64,000 bases of DNA from JAUIAI01 sp045106815 (GCA_045106815.1 JBGCFG010000002.1:1-64000), one strand, 5' to 3'; positions 15,251 through 24,594 are shown, counted from the stretch's first letter. Notes: generated by a model not told the origin, from the sequence alone. Made by a program: numbers and translations.

Positions 15251-16489
15251 ATGACTGATAACCGGGACGAAATGTCACTGATTCAAGGTTTCGACTTACG
15301 CCGATTGCCCGATGACTTCGACATCAATCCGTATCGATACTATCGAGCACTCCGTGAGTTGGATCCGGTTCGTCGAATGCCTGACGGGAGTGTCTTGCTC
15401 ACTCGCTATGCCGATTGTGAATACGTCTACAAGAACCCGGCGTTGTTCAGCTCTGACAAGCAGGCTGAATTCAAACCCAAGTACGGTGACTCGCCACTTT
15501 ATGAGCACCACACCACCAGCCTGGTGTTTAACGACCCGCCTCTACACACTCGAGTCCGCCGCCTAATCGCCAGCGCTCTTTTGCCAAAAGCCATCGCCTA
15601 CATGCAGCCAGGCCTGGAACGGCTAGTCGATGACTTACTTGATCAGCTGGCGGCTAAGCAGACAGTTGATTTGATTGAAGACTTTGCCTCAGCAATCCCT
15701 ATTGAGGTGATTGGGAATCTGCTTGATGTGCCCAAGGCTGACCGTGCCCCTTTGCGAGATTGGTCACTGGCAATTCTGGGTGCTCTGGAGCCGACTTTGA
15801 CGCAAGCAGTGGCTCAGCGCGGTAACGATGCCGTCAGCGACTTTTCCGCCTACCTCGAAACCCTGATCGCAGACCGTCGTGCCAGGCCTGGTAACCCTGA
15901 GGTGGATGTACTTACCCGACTCATTGAAGGCGATGGTAGCGGCGACATGTTGACCGCTGCAGAGCTCATTCATAACTGCATTTTCCTGCTTAATGCCGGG
16001 CACGAAACAACCACGAATCTGATTGGTAACGGGCTGGTTCTATTGGCTCACAACCCTGACCAGCGCGAAGCGCTTGTTAAGGACCCTGGCTTGGTAAAGT
16101 CGACCATAGAAGAAGTGTTGCGCTACGAAAGCTCCAATCAACTTGGAAACCGCATGACGGTGGCGCCAGCCGAGATTGCGGGTGTAGCGCTCACACCTGG
16201 CACGCCAATAACCCTGTGCATGGGAGCGGCCAATAGGGACCCGGCGCGGTTCGATGACCCTGAGCGTTTCGATATCACGCGAAAACCGAAGCATCATTTG
16301 GCGTTCGCTGCGGGCATTCATCAATGTGTGGGAATGGCCCTTGCAAGGCTTGAAGGTCAGATTGCGCTATCCAAATTCATCGCGCGTTTTCCCCACTACG
16401 AATTGGTTGGCAAACCTGTTCGGGGCGGCCGAGCGCGCTTTCGCGGGCACCTGAATGTTCCCTGTTGTGTGCGTCCAAGCTCGGGCTAG
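15251..16489 (+). CDS. Cytochrome P450
   Basis: A soluble bacterial class I P450 of 412 residues. The I-helix oxygen-activation motif is LNAGHETTTNLIGNG. The ExxR motif is EEVLR. The heme loop FAAGIHQCVGMALARLE fits FxxGxxxCxG with the proximal cysteine. Its sequence style is that of the CYP107/CYP123-like hydroxylases. No ferredoxin or ferredoxin reductase gene is close, so its electron donors are encoded elsewhere. It starts 11 nt after the dehydrogenase-like gene, consistent with one oxidative operon. Its stop overlaps the stop of the minus-strand dctM-like gene in a shared CTAG. Confidence 0.93.
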   Translation: MTDNRDEMSLIQGFDLRRLPDDFDINPYRYYRALRELDPVRRMPDGSVLLTRYADCEYVYKNPALFSSDKQAEFKPKYGDSPLYEHHTTSLVFNDPPLHTRVRRLIASALLPKAIAYMQPGLERLVDDLLDQLAAKQTVDLIEDFASAIPIEVIGNLLDVPKADRAPLRDWSLAILGALEPTLTQAVAQRGNDAVSDFSAYLETLIADRRARPGNPEVDVLTRLIEGDGSGDMLTAAELIHNCIFLLNAGHETTTNLIGNGLVLLAHNPDQREALVKDPGLVKSTIEEVLRYESSNQLGNRMTVAPAEIAGVALTPGTPITLCMGAANRDPARFDDPERFDITRKPKHHLAFAAGIHQCVGMALARLEGQIALSKFIARFPHYELVGKPVRGGRARFRGHLNVPCCVRPSSG

Positions 16490-17778
16490 CGAACAAAGCT
16501 TGGCAACCAAAGCGATAGTGCCGGAAAGCCAACAATCACGGCAAGCCTAAACAGATCGGCAATCCAAAACGGTGTGACACCTCTGAAAATCGTGCCTGTT
16601 CTGACTTCAGGCAAGACGCCCCGCAATACAAACACATTGAGCCCGACGGGCGGTGTAATCAGACTGATCTCGACAATCACAACCACCACAATACCGAACC
16701 AGATTGGGTCGTACCCCAGCGAGGTCACGAGGGGGAAAAAGATAGGGACTGTCAGCAAAATCATCGACAGGCTTTCGAACACGCAGCCCAGTAAAACATA
16801 GATGAGCAGAATCGCTGCAATCACGAGCCAGGGCGTTTCCCGGTAATGCCCGGCAATCTCAAGCAAGGTGCCTGGGAAGTCTGTCAGGTTAATGAAGTTG
16901 GCAAATAAGAGCGCACCAATCAGCACGGTAAACAGCATGGCAGTTGTTGCGGCACTTTCCAGCAAGACTTCATAAAAAGTGCGCCAGGTCATGACCCGGC
17001 GCGCGAGCGCAAACAAAAAAGCCCCGAATGCTCCGATACCGGCCGCTTCGGTTGGACTGAATACGCCGCCGTATATGCCACCCATCACGAGCGCGAACAG
17101 CAGTAAAACGCCCCACACGCCGCGGAGCGCCTGCCACCTTACTGGCCACGCCTGACGTTCCCCGGCCGGACCAGCCTCGGGTTTGACGAGCACGACCCCT
17201 CTGACTGCGAGCAGATAGAACCCGATACCCAGCAATCCCGGCAGGATGCCTGCTGCGAAAAGCTTGCCAATATTGGTTTGCGTGAGGATGCCGTATATGA
17301 CGAGCAAGACGCTGGGCGGAATAAGAATGCCCAAGGTGCCACCGGCAGCTATTGATCCAGTAGCAAGCGTGTCGTGATAATTAAAGCGCCGCATGGAGGG
17401 AATGGCGACCTTGGCCATCGTCGCGGCAGTGGCTAGCGATGAGCCGCAAATGGCACTGAAGCCTCCGCAGGCCACTATGGTGGCCATAGCCAGGCCGCCT
17501 TTTCGATGCCCGAGAAAAGCATTCGAAGCTGAGTACAACTCTTCTGCAAGCCTTGCCCGCGCCACAAAATTACCCATCAGAACAAACAGCGGCACCACGG
17601 ACAATTCATAGTTGATGGCGGCATCAAACGCGGTTTGGCCAACATTGGCGAGTGCGCCATCAGGCCCCAATACGTGAGCCATCCCCAGGGTGCCCACCAC
17701 GACCATTGAGAACGCAACCGGCACTCGCATAAATGACAACGCGAGTAGGCAGGCCAGGCCGATTAGGGCTTCGCTCAA
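16486..17778 (-). CDS. dctM: TRAP transporter large permease (DctM family)
   Basis: The 12-helix, sodium-driven channel subunit of a tripartite ATP-independent periplasmic transporter; 430 residues is the normal length. Typical stretches are LSVVPLFVLMGNFVARARLAEELY, GGFSAICGSSLATAATMAKVAIPSM, a block beginning GTLGILIPPS, and the C-terminal LITPPVGLNVFVLRGV. It overlaps the stop of the small-permease gene by 4 nt, and the order dctP-dctQ-dctM on the minus strand is canonical. Confidence 0.95.
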   Translation of the reverse strand: MSEALIGLACLLALSFMRVPVAFSMVVVGTLGMAHVLGPDGALANVGQTAFDAAINYELSVVPLFVLMGNFVARARLAEELYSASNAFLGHRKGGLAMATIVACGGFSAICGSSLATAATMAKVAIPSMRRFNYHDTLATGSIAAGGTLGILIPPSVLLVIYGILTQTNIGKLFAAGILPGLLGIGFYLLAVRGVVLVKPEAGPAGERQAWPVRWQALRGVWGVLLLFALVMGGIYGGVFSPTEAAGIGAFGAFLFALARRVMTWRTFYEVLLESAATTAMLFTVLIGALLFANFINLTDFPGTLLEIAGHYRETPWLVIAAILLIYVLLGCVFESLSMILLTVPIFFPLVTSLGYDPIWFGIVVVVIVEISLITPPVGLNVFVLRGVLPEVRTGTIFRGVTPFWIADLFRLAVIVGFPALSLWLPSFVR

Positions 17779-18341
17779 ACGACGCTACCTGCACGAGAAT
17801 GAGCGCGCCACTGGTCCAAACCTGCCGCGACCATCGTGATTGCCCCGATGATGCAAAGCACGCTCATCGCCGCGCTAAAGGGCCACAGTGGCAGGTAAAG
17901 CTCGTTGGTGACACCATCAAACTCATGATGATCCTGAGAGGCTATGGCCAGGCGCCACGCAATCAATCCCAAAGCCGCGGTTGAAACAAGATGGACCAGC
18001 AACATCTGCCAACGGAGCAATCCGCCTGGCACAAACCCGTCTAAAAGATCAATCGTGACATGACCCTGGGTGAGATTGACATAGGGGAGCGCGCAAAAAA
18101 TGATGAGCGGCATGATTAGCGAAATCAGCTCATAAGCCGCAGGCACCGGGCTGGCAAAAAAATAGCGTCCGATGACATCTGCAAAGGTCAGCATCATCAT
18201 CGCAAACAAAGCGGTACACGCGATGACACCCAGCAACCGGCCGGGTAGGGTGCCCGTCCAGTACGCCAGGCCAGCGTGTGGCATTGCAGCGTGAGTGCCC
18301 GGAGTTGGCAGGTTGCCCCCAGGCATCTCGGTCATGCTCAA
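17775..18341 (-). CDS. dctQ: TRAP transporter small permease (DctQ family)
   Basis: The four-helix small membrane subunit that stabilises DctM and contacts the binding protein. The 188 residues include helix 1 at about 30-55 (GRLLGVIACTALFAMMMLTFADVIGRYF, with the family motif DVIGRYFF) and the block ELISLIMPLIIFCALPYVNLTQGHV. It starts 3 nt after the dctP-like stop. Confidence 0.93.
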   Translation of the reverse strand: MSMTEMPGGNLPTPGTHAAMPHAGLAYWTGTLPGRLLGVIACTALFAMMMLTFADVIGRYFFASPVPAAYELISLIMPLIIFCALPYVNLTQGHVTIDLLDGFVPGGLLRWQMLLVHLVSTAALGLIAWRLAIASQDHHEFDGVTNELYLPLWPFSAAMSVLCIIGAITMVAAGLDQWRAHSRAGSVV

Positions 18342-18344
18342 GAC

Positions 18345-19385
18345 TTACTTACCTGAAAGCTTCGCCACTTCGCCGCGGAAGAATTTCAGGATTTCTGCGC
18401 CATCAACTCCAGCGGTTTTGGCCCCCTCAACATAGTCGGCTTCAAACTGTGTATTGAGCTTCTTCACTTCAGCGACGAGTGCGTCAGGTGCGGTGACAAT
18501 TTTGTTGCCCGCGGCTTCAGCGGCTACGCGGCCTTCATCGTTGATTTTGTCCCAGGCTTTACCGGCCCGTTCGGCAAAGGCTTCACCCGAGTGTTTGTCC
18601 ATAATGGCCTTATCTTCGGCGGACAGTTTCTGATACTTCTTCGCGTTCATCACAAGGTAGTGACTGGACGAATACAGGCCGCCGGGAATGTAAGTCGAAT
18701 ACGGCACCAGGTTCATGATTTTGAAACTGTTGAGCGACTCAAACGGAAAGGTGATGCCGTCGGCCACTCCAGTCGACAAAATTTCGTAAGACTTTGGCGC
18801 CGGCTGCCGAATTGACACGCCGCCCCAGGCTTCAACAATCTTTAAGGGGATAGGGCCACCCGTTCTCATCTTCTGACCCGCCATATCTTCAGGCTTGAGG
18901 ATGTGTTTTTTGCTGTGATGAATGAGTCCTGGGCCATGGGTGTTCATCCCAATGACATGAACACCTTTGTAGAATTTCTTGCCGGACAGAAATTTGTCGT
19001 GCGTGCGCTGTAACGCAATTGAGGTGGCGGTACCGGTGTCGCCGAGCATCGGTAACTCTGCAAACAGGTAGGCTGCAAATAGTTTGGGTGAATAACCGTG
19101 AACGCTAAACGCAACATCAGCCTGCCCGGTTCTGACAGCGTTCAAATGTGCGGGGGGTGATGCCACCGGTTTTGGCAGGCGCTTAAACTCAATCGACCCG
19201 TTGCTGTCTTTTTCAATGGCTTCCATCCAGGGGATGTAGAGCTCGACATTCACCGGGTGTGTCCAGGGCAGCCAGGAGGAATAAGTCAGAACAGTCTTGG
19301 CCTGAGCAACGGTAGAGGTCGCTATCAAACCAGTCATCGACATAACGGTCGCTGCCAGCAGCTTTTTTGTCAGCATTTTTTGCAT
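18345..19385 (-). CDS. dctP: TRAP transporter substrate-binding protein (DctP family)
   Basis: Periplasmic solute receptor, 346 residues, with a Sec signal peptide (MQKMLTKKLLAATV... ending AQA). The DctP fold shows in LTYSSWLPWTHPVNVELYIPWMEAIEKDS, the GQADVAFSVHGY segment, and MRTGGPIPLKIVEAWGGVSI, which contains the arginine that usually binds the substrate carboxylate. AGGGAG precedes the ATG. Such receptors bind organic acids; the exact ligand is not readable. There is a 119-nt gap upstream to the end of the phn operon on the same strand. Confidence 0.94.
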   Translation of the reverse strand: MQKMLTKKLLAATVMSMTGLIATSTVAQAKTVLTYSSWLPWTHPVNVELYIPWMEAIEKDSNGSIEFKRLPKPVASPPAHLNAVRTGQADVAFSVHGYSPKLFAAYLFAELPMLGDTGTATSIALQRTHDKFLSGKKFYKGVHVIGMNTHGPGLIHHSKKHILKPEDMAGQKMRTGGPIPLKIVEAWGGVSIRQPAPKSYEILSTGVADGITFPFESLNSFKIMNLVPYSTYIPGGLYSSSHYLVMNAKKYQKLSAEDKAIMDKHSGEAFAERAGKAWDKINDEGRVAAEAAGNKIVTAPDALVAEVKKLNTQFEADYVEGAKTAGVDGAEILKFFRGEVAKLSGK

Positions 19386-19504
19386 TTTGAGTCTCCCTGT
19401 AGTTGAGCGATGCTTGATTTGATGGTCCGCTCGCTAGTCTCAAGCGCGACACTACCCCAAACCGCGTAATTCACAAAGGCACCCGACGCTAGGGCGAACG
19501 GTGC

Positions 19505-20323
19505 TCAGATGATGGCGTGCCGAACCTTAGCAGAGACCCACTCGCTAATCAGAACCGTCGCGAGGATCACGACAAAGATCATCGTGACCTGTGGCCATGC
19601 GAGCACATTAAGGGATTCTTGTAACTGCAGTCCGATGCCGCCGGCGCCCACCAGCCCCAGGATGGTGGACTCTCTGATATTGATGTCCCAGCGGAACACG
19701 GCAATGCCAAAAAACGCCGGGAGCACCTGGGGCACGATGCCGTAGTCGAGCACCTGAAGCCTTGATGCGCCGGTTGCTCGGATCGCCTCGATTGATTTTT
19801 CGTCGGTCTCTTCAATGGCTTCGTACAGCAGTTTGGCAACAAAGCCGATGGATCGCAATGCAATTGCCACGATGCCCGCCAACAGGCCAGGGCCAATAAT
19901 CGAGACGAGCAATAGCGCCCAGATCAGAGAATTGATCGATCGTGATGCCACGATGATGAACAGCGCGACCGGCCTTACAAACAGCACGCTTGGCGTGGTG
20001 GTTCGGGCAGCGAGAAACGCAACCGGCACCGCGAACGCAACCCCCAAGAGCGTGCCCAGTGTCGCAATATTCAAAGTGTCCCAAATGGGTTCAATCAGCT
20101 CGCCTAGATACGACCAGCGGGGCGGGAACATCCGGCTGCCAATGTCGGCTGCCTGACGCGGAGCATCGGCGACAAACGACCAGATCGTATCGGCGGTCAT
20201 CACTTGCCAGCAAAACACAAACAGGGCGACCAGCGCCAGCCAGCCAATCCATGCGCCCATACGGGCGCCAGTGGTTCGGTGCATCCAGACTTTGTCGGCG
20301 TAGGACGAGCTCACTGCACCCAC
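19505..20323 (-). CDS. phnE: Phosphonate/phosphate-type ABC transporter permease (PhnE), second copy in operon
   Basis: Inner-membrane permease, 272 residues, with about six helices. The EAA loop is EAIRATGASRLQVLDYGIVPQVLP, as in PhnE, and the N-terminal block around ADIGSRMFPPRWSYLGELIEPIWDTL is characteristic. It overlaps the upstream phnE copy by 13 nt, and the two form a heterodimeric channel, a common arrangement. It is the last gene of phnDCEE on the minus strand; no C-P lyase gene follows. Confidence 0.93.
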   Translation of the reverse strand: MGAVSSSYADKVWMHRTTGARMGAWIGWLALVALFVFCWQVMTADTIWSFVADAPRQAADIGSRMFPPRWSYLGELIEPIWDTLNIATLGTLLGVAFAVPVAFLAARTTTPSVLFVRPVALFIIVASRSINSLIWALLLVSIIGPGLLAGIVAIALRSIGFVAKLLYEAIEETDEKSIEAIRATGASRLQVLDYGIVPQVLPAFFGIAVFRWDINIRESTILGLVGAGGIGLQLQESLNVLAWPQVTMIFVVILATVLISEWVSAKVRHAII

Positions 20324-21129
20324 CTGCGAACATATCCGGATGAATATTCGGCGACCATCACAATCGCTATGATGATCAGCAAAATCGCAGCCGCCGAATC
20401 AAACTCGTAGCGGTCCATCGCAGTGTTAAGCGTGGACCCAATCCCGCCCGCGCCGACGATGCCGATGACAGCTGATTCCCGAAAATTAATGTCCAGTCGG
20501 TACAGCGATAAACCAACCAGTCGCGGCATGACTTGCGGTTGCACCGCGTAGTTCACGATCTGCGACCAGGACGCGCCAGTGGCACGAATCGCTTCCACCT
20601 GTACGGGGTCTATGTCTTCAATGTCTTCTGCCAGCAGCTTGGCGAGAAAACCGATGGTTGCAAAGCTGAGCGTTAGAAAACCAGCGAACGGTCCGAAACC
20701 GAACATCGCGACAAACAGGATTGCGATGATGATTTCCTGCAACGAGCGGGAAACCGCAATGACGGCACGGCAAAAGTAATAAACCGATGGCGGTGCGATA
20801 TTGCGCGCGGCGCCCAGCCCAATCGGGATCGACAACGCAATGCCTACGACGGTTGAGGTCACGGTCATCGTGAGGCTTTCAATTAGGCCGGCCGATATGT
20901 CGCTCCAGCGCGTCGTAAAGTCCGGCGGAAAGAAGCCGCCAATAAAGCGCGCACCACGCTCCAGGCCCTCATAGACGCGCACCCAATTGACATCGACCGA
21001 ACTGATCGCTGCGATCAGATAAATCAGCGCTGCCAGGCCCAGCCCAATTCGCCAGCGACGATCCGGAATCATCGTGTGCGGGCGGCGCCAGGTGGTTTGG
21101 CCGGCAGCTTGGTTTGAGGAGGCAGACAT
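20311..21129 (-). CDS. phnE: Phosphonate/phosphate-type ABC transporter permease (PhnE), first copy in operon
   Basis: The second channel half, also 272 residues. FIGGFFPPDFTTRWSDISAGLIESL is followed by EAIRATGASWSQIVNYAVQPQVMP (EAA loop) and the C-terminal DINFRESAVIGIVGAGGIG, which is diagnostic of PhnE. It begins 14 nt after phnC. Its sequence is clearly related to, but distinct from, the downstream copy, so this is an old duplication rather than a recent one. Confidence 0.93.
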   Translation of the reverse strand: MSASSNQAAGQTTWRRPHTMIPDRRWRIGLGLAALIYLIAAISSVDVNWVRVYEGLERGARFIGGFFPPDFTTRWSDISAGLIESLTMTVTSTVVGIALSIPIGLGAARNIAPPSVYYFCRAVIAVSRSLQEIIIAILFVAMFGFGPFAGFLTLSFATIGFLAKLLAEDIEDIDPVQVEAIRATGASWSQIVNYAVQPQVMPRLVGLSLYRLDINFRESAVIGIVGAGGIGSTLNTAMDRYEFDSAAAILLIIIAIVMVAEYSSGYVRRWVQ

Positions 21130-21143
21130 GGAGTGGCGGGTAT

Positions 21144-21968
21144 TCAGGTCAGGCCGGCGAGACGGTCATGGTCTGTGGGCTCATCATTGCCTGGCTCCGT
21201 TGCCTGGTCTGGTTGACGGATGGCAGCCCAGTCCTCGGCGCCGTAGATGCTCGTCAGGGCTTGTTCATCAAGGTCTTCCGGCGGACCGTCATATACCACC
21301 TGACCTGCGCGCAAACCAATGATGCGCTGCGTGAACTGCTGCGCAAGTAATACGTCATGAATGTTGATGATCGCAGGCAGATCTCGCTCATCGCAGATTT
21401 CTCGAATCAGCCGCATGATTTGCCGCGAGGTTTTAGGATCAAGCGATGCGGTTGGTTCATCAACGAGCAACAGCTCGGGGTCTTGTTCAAGCGCGCGGGC
21501 AATGCCAACGCGCTGTCTTTGGCCGCCTGACAGTGCGTCAGCGCGCTTGTTTGCGTGATCGGTCAGGCCAACCCGGTTCAACAGCTCGAACGCTTTGCCG
21601 ACATCTGGCTGGTCAAAGCGACGCATCAGACTGCGCCAAAAGGACACGTAGCCGAGCCTGCCCGACAACACGTTTTCCATCACAGAAAGCCGCTCAACCA
21701 GAGCGTACTCTTGAAAGATCATGCCAATGCGTCGCCGCGCCTGGCGCAGCGCGCCGGGGCTGAGTGAGGATAGTTCCCGGTCGCCCAGCCAGATCTTGCC
21801 GGATGAGGGCTCGACTAGCCTGTTCACGCAACGAATCAGCGATGACTTTCCAGCACCCGACGGCCCAATCAATCCCACCACCTGACCAGCCGGGACCGTA
21901 AAACTCACATCATCCAGCGCCTTGTCACCAGTCTTGTAGGTCTTGGAAAGATTCTCTACTTTCAGCAT
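21144..21968 (-). CDS. phnC: Phosphonate ABC transporter ATP-binding protein PhnC
   Basis: Cytoplasmic ATPase of the importer. Walker A is GPSGAGKSS (about 37-45), the signature is LSGGQRQR, and Walker B is LLLVDEPTASLDPK. The PhnC-type stretches RRIGMIFQEYALVERLSVMENVLSGRLGY and IIGLRAGQVVYDGPP are present. The 274-residue length includes a polar C-terminal tail (PDQATEPGNDEPTDHD) not needed for ATPase function. The gap to phnD upstream is 64 nt without an evident hairpin. Confidence 0.94.
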   Translation of the reverse strand: MLKVENLSKTYKTGDKALDDVSFTVPAGQVVGLIGPSGAGKSSLIRCVNRLVEPSSGKIWLGDRELSSLSPGALRQARRRIGMIFQEYALVERLSVMENVLSGRLGYVSFWRSLMRRFDQPDVGKAFELLNRVGLTDHANKRADALSGGQRQRVGIARALEQDPELLLVDEPTASLDPKTSRQIMRLIREICDERDLPAIINIHDVLLAQQFTQRIIGLRAGQVVYDGPPEDLDEQALTSIYGAEDWAAIRQPDQATEPGNDEPTDHDRLAGLT

Positions 21969-22032
21969 CAGGAAAACCGGTAGTTAGGCGGTGGATCTGA
22001 AATCAAACAAAAACAATCGAACGGCGTAGTTT

Positions 22033-22986
22033 TTACTGGCAGCTGTACTTCACGCCGTTAGCCGCATCAATTTTGCGAATGACAGACCAGTTCTCCTTGA
22101 AGGTAATCGGGATAAATTGCGCCTCACCCGATTTTGAGAACTCAGTTTCGAGCGAGCTGCCGGCCCACTCAAAGGTCTTGAATGCTGACTGAATCTTGGC
22201 TTGTAACTCAGGGTTGAGGTCATGCGCAATACCATAGCCAGTGGTGGGGAAGGTTTGCGATTTGAAGATTGACTTAACCTGTTCGGGCTTGACGACGTCG
22301 CGACTCACCATGCGTGACAGCACAGAGTTGGCGATGGCGGCAGCCGGATAGTCTTTATTGGCAACACCCAGAATTGAGTTGTCGTGCTTGCCAGAAAACA
22401 CGGGTTCAAAATCTGTCTCGGGCACCATGTTGTAGTCGGCTTTCAGGATCGCAGACGGGGCCTTGAAGCCAGAGTTGGAAGTCTGTGAGGTGAAGGCCAT
22501 TTTCTTGCCCTTGATGTCTTCAACTTTTTCAATGCCCGAGCCGGGATAGGTAATGATCTCCATCTCATAGCCAAACGAACCATCCGCCTTGGCCATCATG
22601 GTGAACGGACGGAATCCGGCGCATGCCACCGCGAGCGGATTGGAGCCGGTGTTAAAGCCGGCAATATGCAGACGACCAGCCCGCATGGCTTCGATTTGCG
22701 CGGCGTTTGACTGCACCGGGAAGAACAGTACTTTTTTGCCAGTGGTTTTAGCCAGGTGATTAAGAAAGTCCGCCCAGGCGGCTTTATAAACAGCCGGGTC
22801 TTCCACCGGGGTGAACGCAAAGATCAGGGTGCCGGGGTCCTTGAGCTTGCTGGCATCGCTGGGAATATCGGCAATCAGGTCACCGTCGGCATCGGTATAG
22901 CGGGCGTCTAGCTTGAATTCAGCAGAGGCAGTCGCGGAAAGGGTCAGCGCAAAGGCTGCGGCGAGGGCTGCGGCAAGCTTCTTCAT
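22033..22986 (-). CDS. phnD: Phosphonate/phosphite-type ABC transporter substrate-binding protein PhnD
   Basis: The start is set at 22986, where AGGAGG lies about 7 nt upstream and a classical Sec signal peptide begins (MKKLAAALAAAFALTLSATASA). An in-frame ATG 16 codons earlier lacks both. The mature part has the PhnD/SsuA/transferrin-like fold, with LIFAFTPVEDPAVYKAAWADFLNHLAKTTG and HIAGFNTGSNPLAVACAGFRP. It binds phosphonates, phosphite or methylphosphonate; which one is not clear. It is divergent from ugpB, and both belong to families usually controlled by PhoB. Confidence 0.93.
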   Translation of the reverse strand: MKKLAAALAAAFALTLSATASAEFKLDARYTDADGDLIADIPSDASKLKDPGTLIFAFTPVEDPAVYKAAWADFLNHLAKTTGKKVLFFPVQSNAAQIEAMRAGRLHIAGFNTGSNPLAVACAGFRPFTMMAKADGSFGYEMEIITYPGSGIEKVEDIKGKKMAFTSQTSNSGFKAPSAILKADYNMVPETDFEPVFSGKHDNSILGVANKDYPAAAIANSVLSRMVSRDVVKPEQVKSIFKSQTFPTTGYGIAHDLNPELQAKIQSAFKTFEWAGSSLETEFSKSGEAQFIPITFKENWSVIRKIDAANGVKYSCQ

Positions 22987-23156
22987 TGAGATTTCCTCCT
23001 GTGGAATAGATTTGGTCGGTGCTTTGTTCAGCACTTTGGCCGACGCTTAGAGCGACGGTTTACATCGGATTGGGCGGAGTTTAGACGAGATTCATACGCC
23101 AATGCGCCGCAGCGGGTCATATCTTTTAGGGTGCCCACACGCCCGGTCTTTGACTG

Positions 23157-23174
23157 ATGTCATAAATGTGTGTT
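23157..23174 (+). promoter_or_regulatory. Candidate PhoB box in the phnD/ugpB divergent promoter region
   Basis: ATGTCAT (23157-23163), a 4-nt A/T-rich spacer (AAAT) and GTGTGTT (23168-23174) follow the layout of a Pho box, two CTGTCAT-like 7-mers separated by 4 A/T. The first half matches 6 of 7 and the second only 4 of 7, so the match is imperfect. Support comes mainly from context: the 258-bp gap (22987-23244) lies between divergent phosphonate and glycerol-3-phosphate uptake operons, both classical Pho regulon members. Confidence 0.4.
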
Positions 23175-23244
23175 TTGATCCGGCCAGCCCTTAAAATCAC
23201 TCAAAAGCCAACGAACCTGACGTACTTATTAAGAAGGAGACAAC

Positions 23245-24552
23245 ATGAAGACCTGGTCTATCACCGCGCCGCTCGTCGCAGCGTCGTTCGCACTTGCCCC
23301 TGCGGCAGCCACCGCTGCCACCGAAATCCAGTGGTGGCACGCGTTTTCCGGCCGTCTGGGCGAGATCCTCGCCAAGCAAGTGGAAGATTTCAATGCCTCT
23401 CAGTCCGACTACAAGGTTGTGCAGAGCAACAAAGGCAACTATTCCGAGACGCTAAATGCCGGTATCGCCGCGTTCCGCGCCGGTCAGCAGCCCCACATCC
23501 TGATGGTCTATGAGGTCGGGACGGCCACGATGATGAAGGCCAAGGGCGCGATCAAGCCGGTCTATGAAGTCATGGCGGACGCAGGCGAGTCTTTCGACCC
23601 TGACGCCTACCTGGCAGCCGTGACCGGCTACTACACCACCACTGACGGCAAGATGCTTTCCCTGCCGTATAACGCTTCCACTCCGGTGCTTTACCTGAAC
23701 CAGGACGCACTTGCCAAAGCCGGGCTTGATCCCAAGCTCAAGCCCAAGACCTGGGCTGAGGTGGGTAGCGTCCTGACCAAGCTCAAGGGTGCCGGCATCG
23801 ATTGCCCGCTCACCACGGCCTGGCAGTCATGGATTCACCTGGAAAATTTGTCCGCGTATCACAACGTACCGTTCGCGACCAAGGCAAACGGCTTTGGCGG
23901 CACTGATACCCAGCTCACCTTCAACGGTGATCTTCAGGTCGCGCACATCGACCAAATGGGCAAGTGGGCCAAAGACGGCTTGTTTAGCTACTCAGGTCGC
24001 CGCAATGAAGGTGGCGCACGTTTTCGCTCGGGTGAGTGCGCGATGTTTACCGAGTCCTCCGCCGGCTATGCTGGTGTGAAGGCCGAAGCCAAGTTTCCGT
24101 TCACGGTGACAAACCTGCCGTACTGGCCCGAGGCAAAGGGGGCACCGCAAAACACGATTATCGGTGGCGCATCTCTGTGGGTTATGGCTGGCAAAGAGAG
24201 CGAAGAATACAAAGGGGTCGCCAAGTTCATGAGCTACCTGTCTTCGGCTGACGTGCAGGCAGACTGGCATCAGCAAACAGGCTATCTGCCCAGCACCACG
24301 GCCGCGTTCGAAAAGACCAAGAAGGCAGGCTTTTACAACGAGAACCCAGGGACCGACATTGCCATTTTGCAAATGACCGGCAAAGCACCCACCGAAAACT
24401 CCAAGGGATTGCGCCTGGGCAACTTCGATCAAATTCGCGGGATTATTGATGAAGAGCTTGAGGCTGTCTGGTCTGGCAAGAAAGACGCCAAGACAGCCTT
24501 GACGGCCGCAACCGATCGCGGCAATCAGCTCTTGAAGCGCTTTGCCCGCTAA
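23245..24552 (+). CDS. ugpB: sn-Glycerol-3-phosphate-binding periplasmic protein UgpB
   Basis: Solute receptor for glycerol-3-phosphate and glycerophosphodiesters; 435 residues with a Sec signal peptide ending AATAA. UgpB marks are TEIQWWHAFSGRLGEILAKQVEDFN, LPYNASTPVLYLNQDALAKAGLDP, and YLPSTTAAFEKTKKAGFYNENPGTDIAILQM. A good Shine-Dalgarno (AAGGAG) precedes the ATG. It opens ugpBAE-slt-ugpC. The gap to ugpA holds only a short palindrome. Confidence 0.96.
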   Translation: MKTWSITAPLVAASFALAPAAATAATEIQWWHAFSGRLGEILAKQVEDFNASQSDYKVVQSNKGNYSETLNAGIAAFRAGQQPHILMVYEVGTATMMKAKGAIKPVYEVMADAGESFDPDAYLAAVTGYYTTTDGKMLSLPYNASTPVLYLNQDALAKAGLDPKLKPKTWAEVGSVLTKLKGAGIDCPLTTAWQSWIHLENLSAYHNVPFATKANGFGGTDTQLTFNGDLQVAHIDQMGKWAKDGLFSYSGRRNEGGARFRSGECAMFTESSAGYAGVKAEAKFPFTVTNLPYWPEAKGAPQNTIIGGASLWVMAGKESEEYKGVAKFMSYLSSADVQADWHQQTGYLPSTTAAFEKTKKAGFYNENPGTDIAILQMTGKAPTENSKGLRLGNFDQIRGIIDEELEAVWSGKKDAKTALTAATDRGNQLLKRFAR

Positions 24553-24594
24553 CTAGCGAGCAAGGGTTAAGCCAAGCTTTAAAGCGGTTATCCA

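Noticed and set aside
19505..22986. C-P lyase (phnG-M) operon
   Set aside because: Only transporter genes phnD, phnC and two phnE are present; no lyase gene is found on either side.
24571..24594. GCTTTAAAGC palindrome between ugpB and ugpA
   Set aside because: It is a 10-bp palindrome without a usable loop and too weak to count as a hairpin like the ones after other binding-protein genes.
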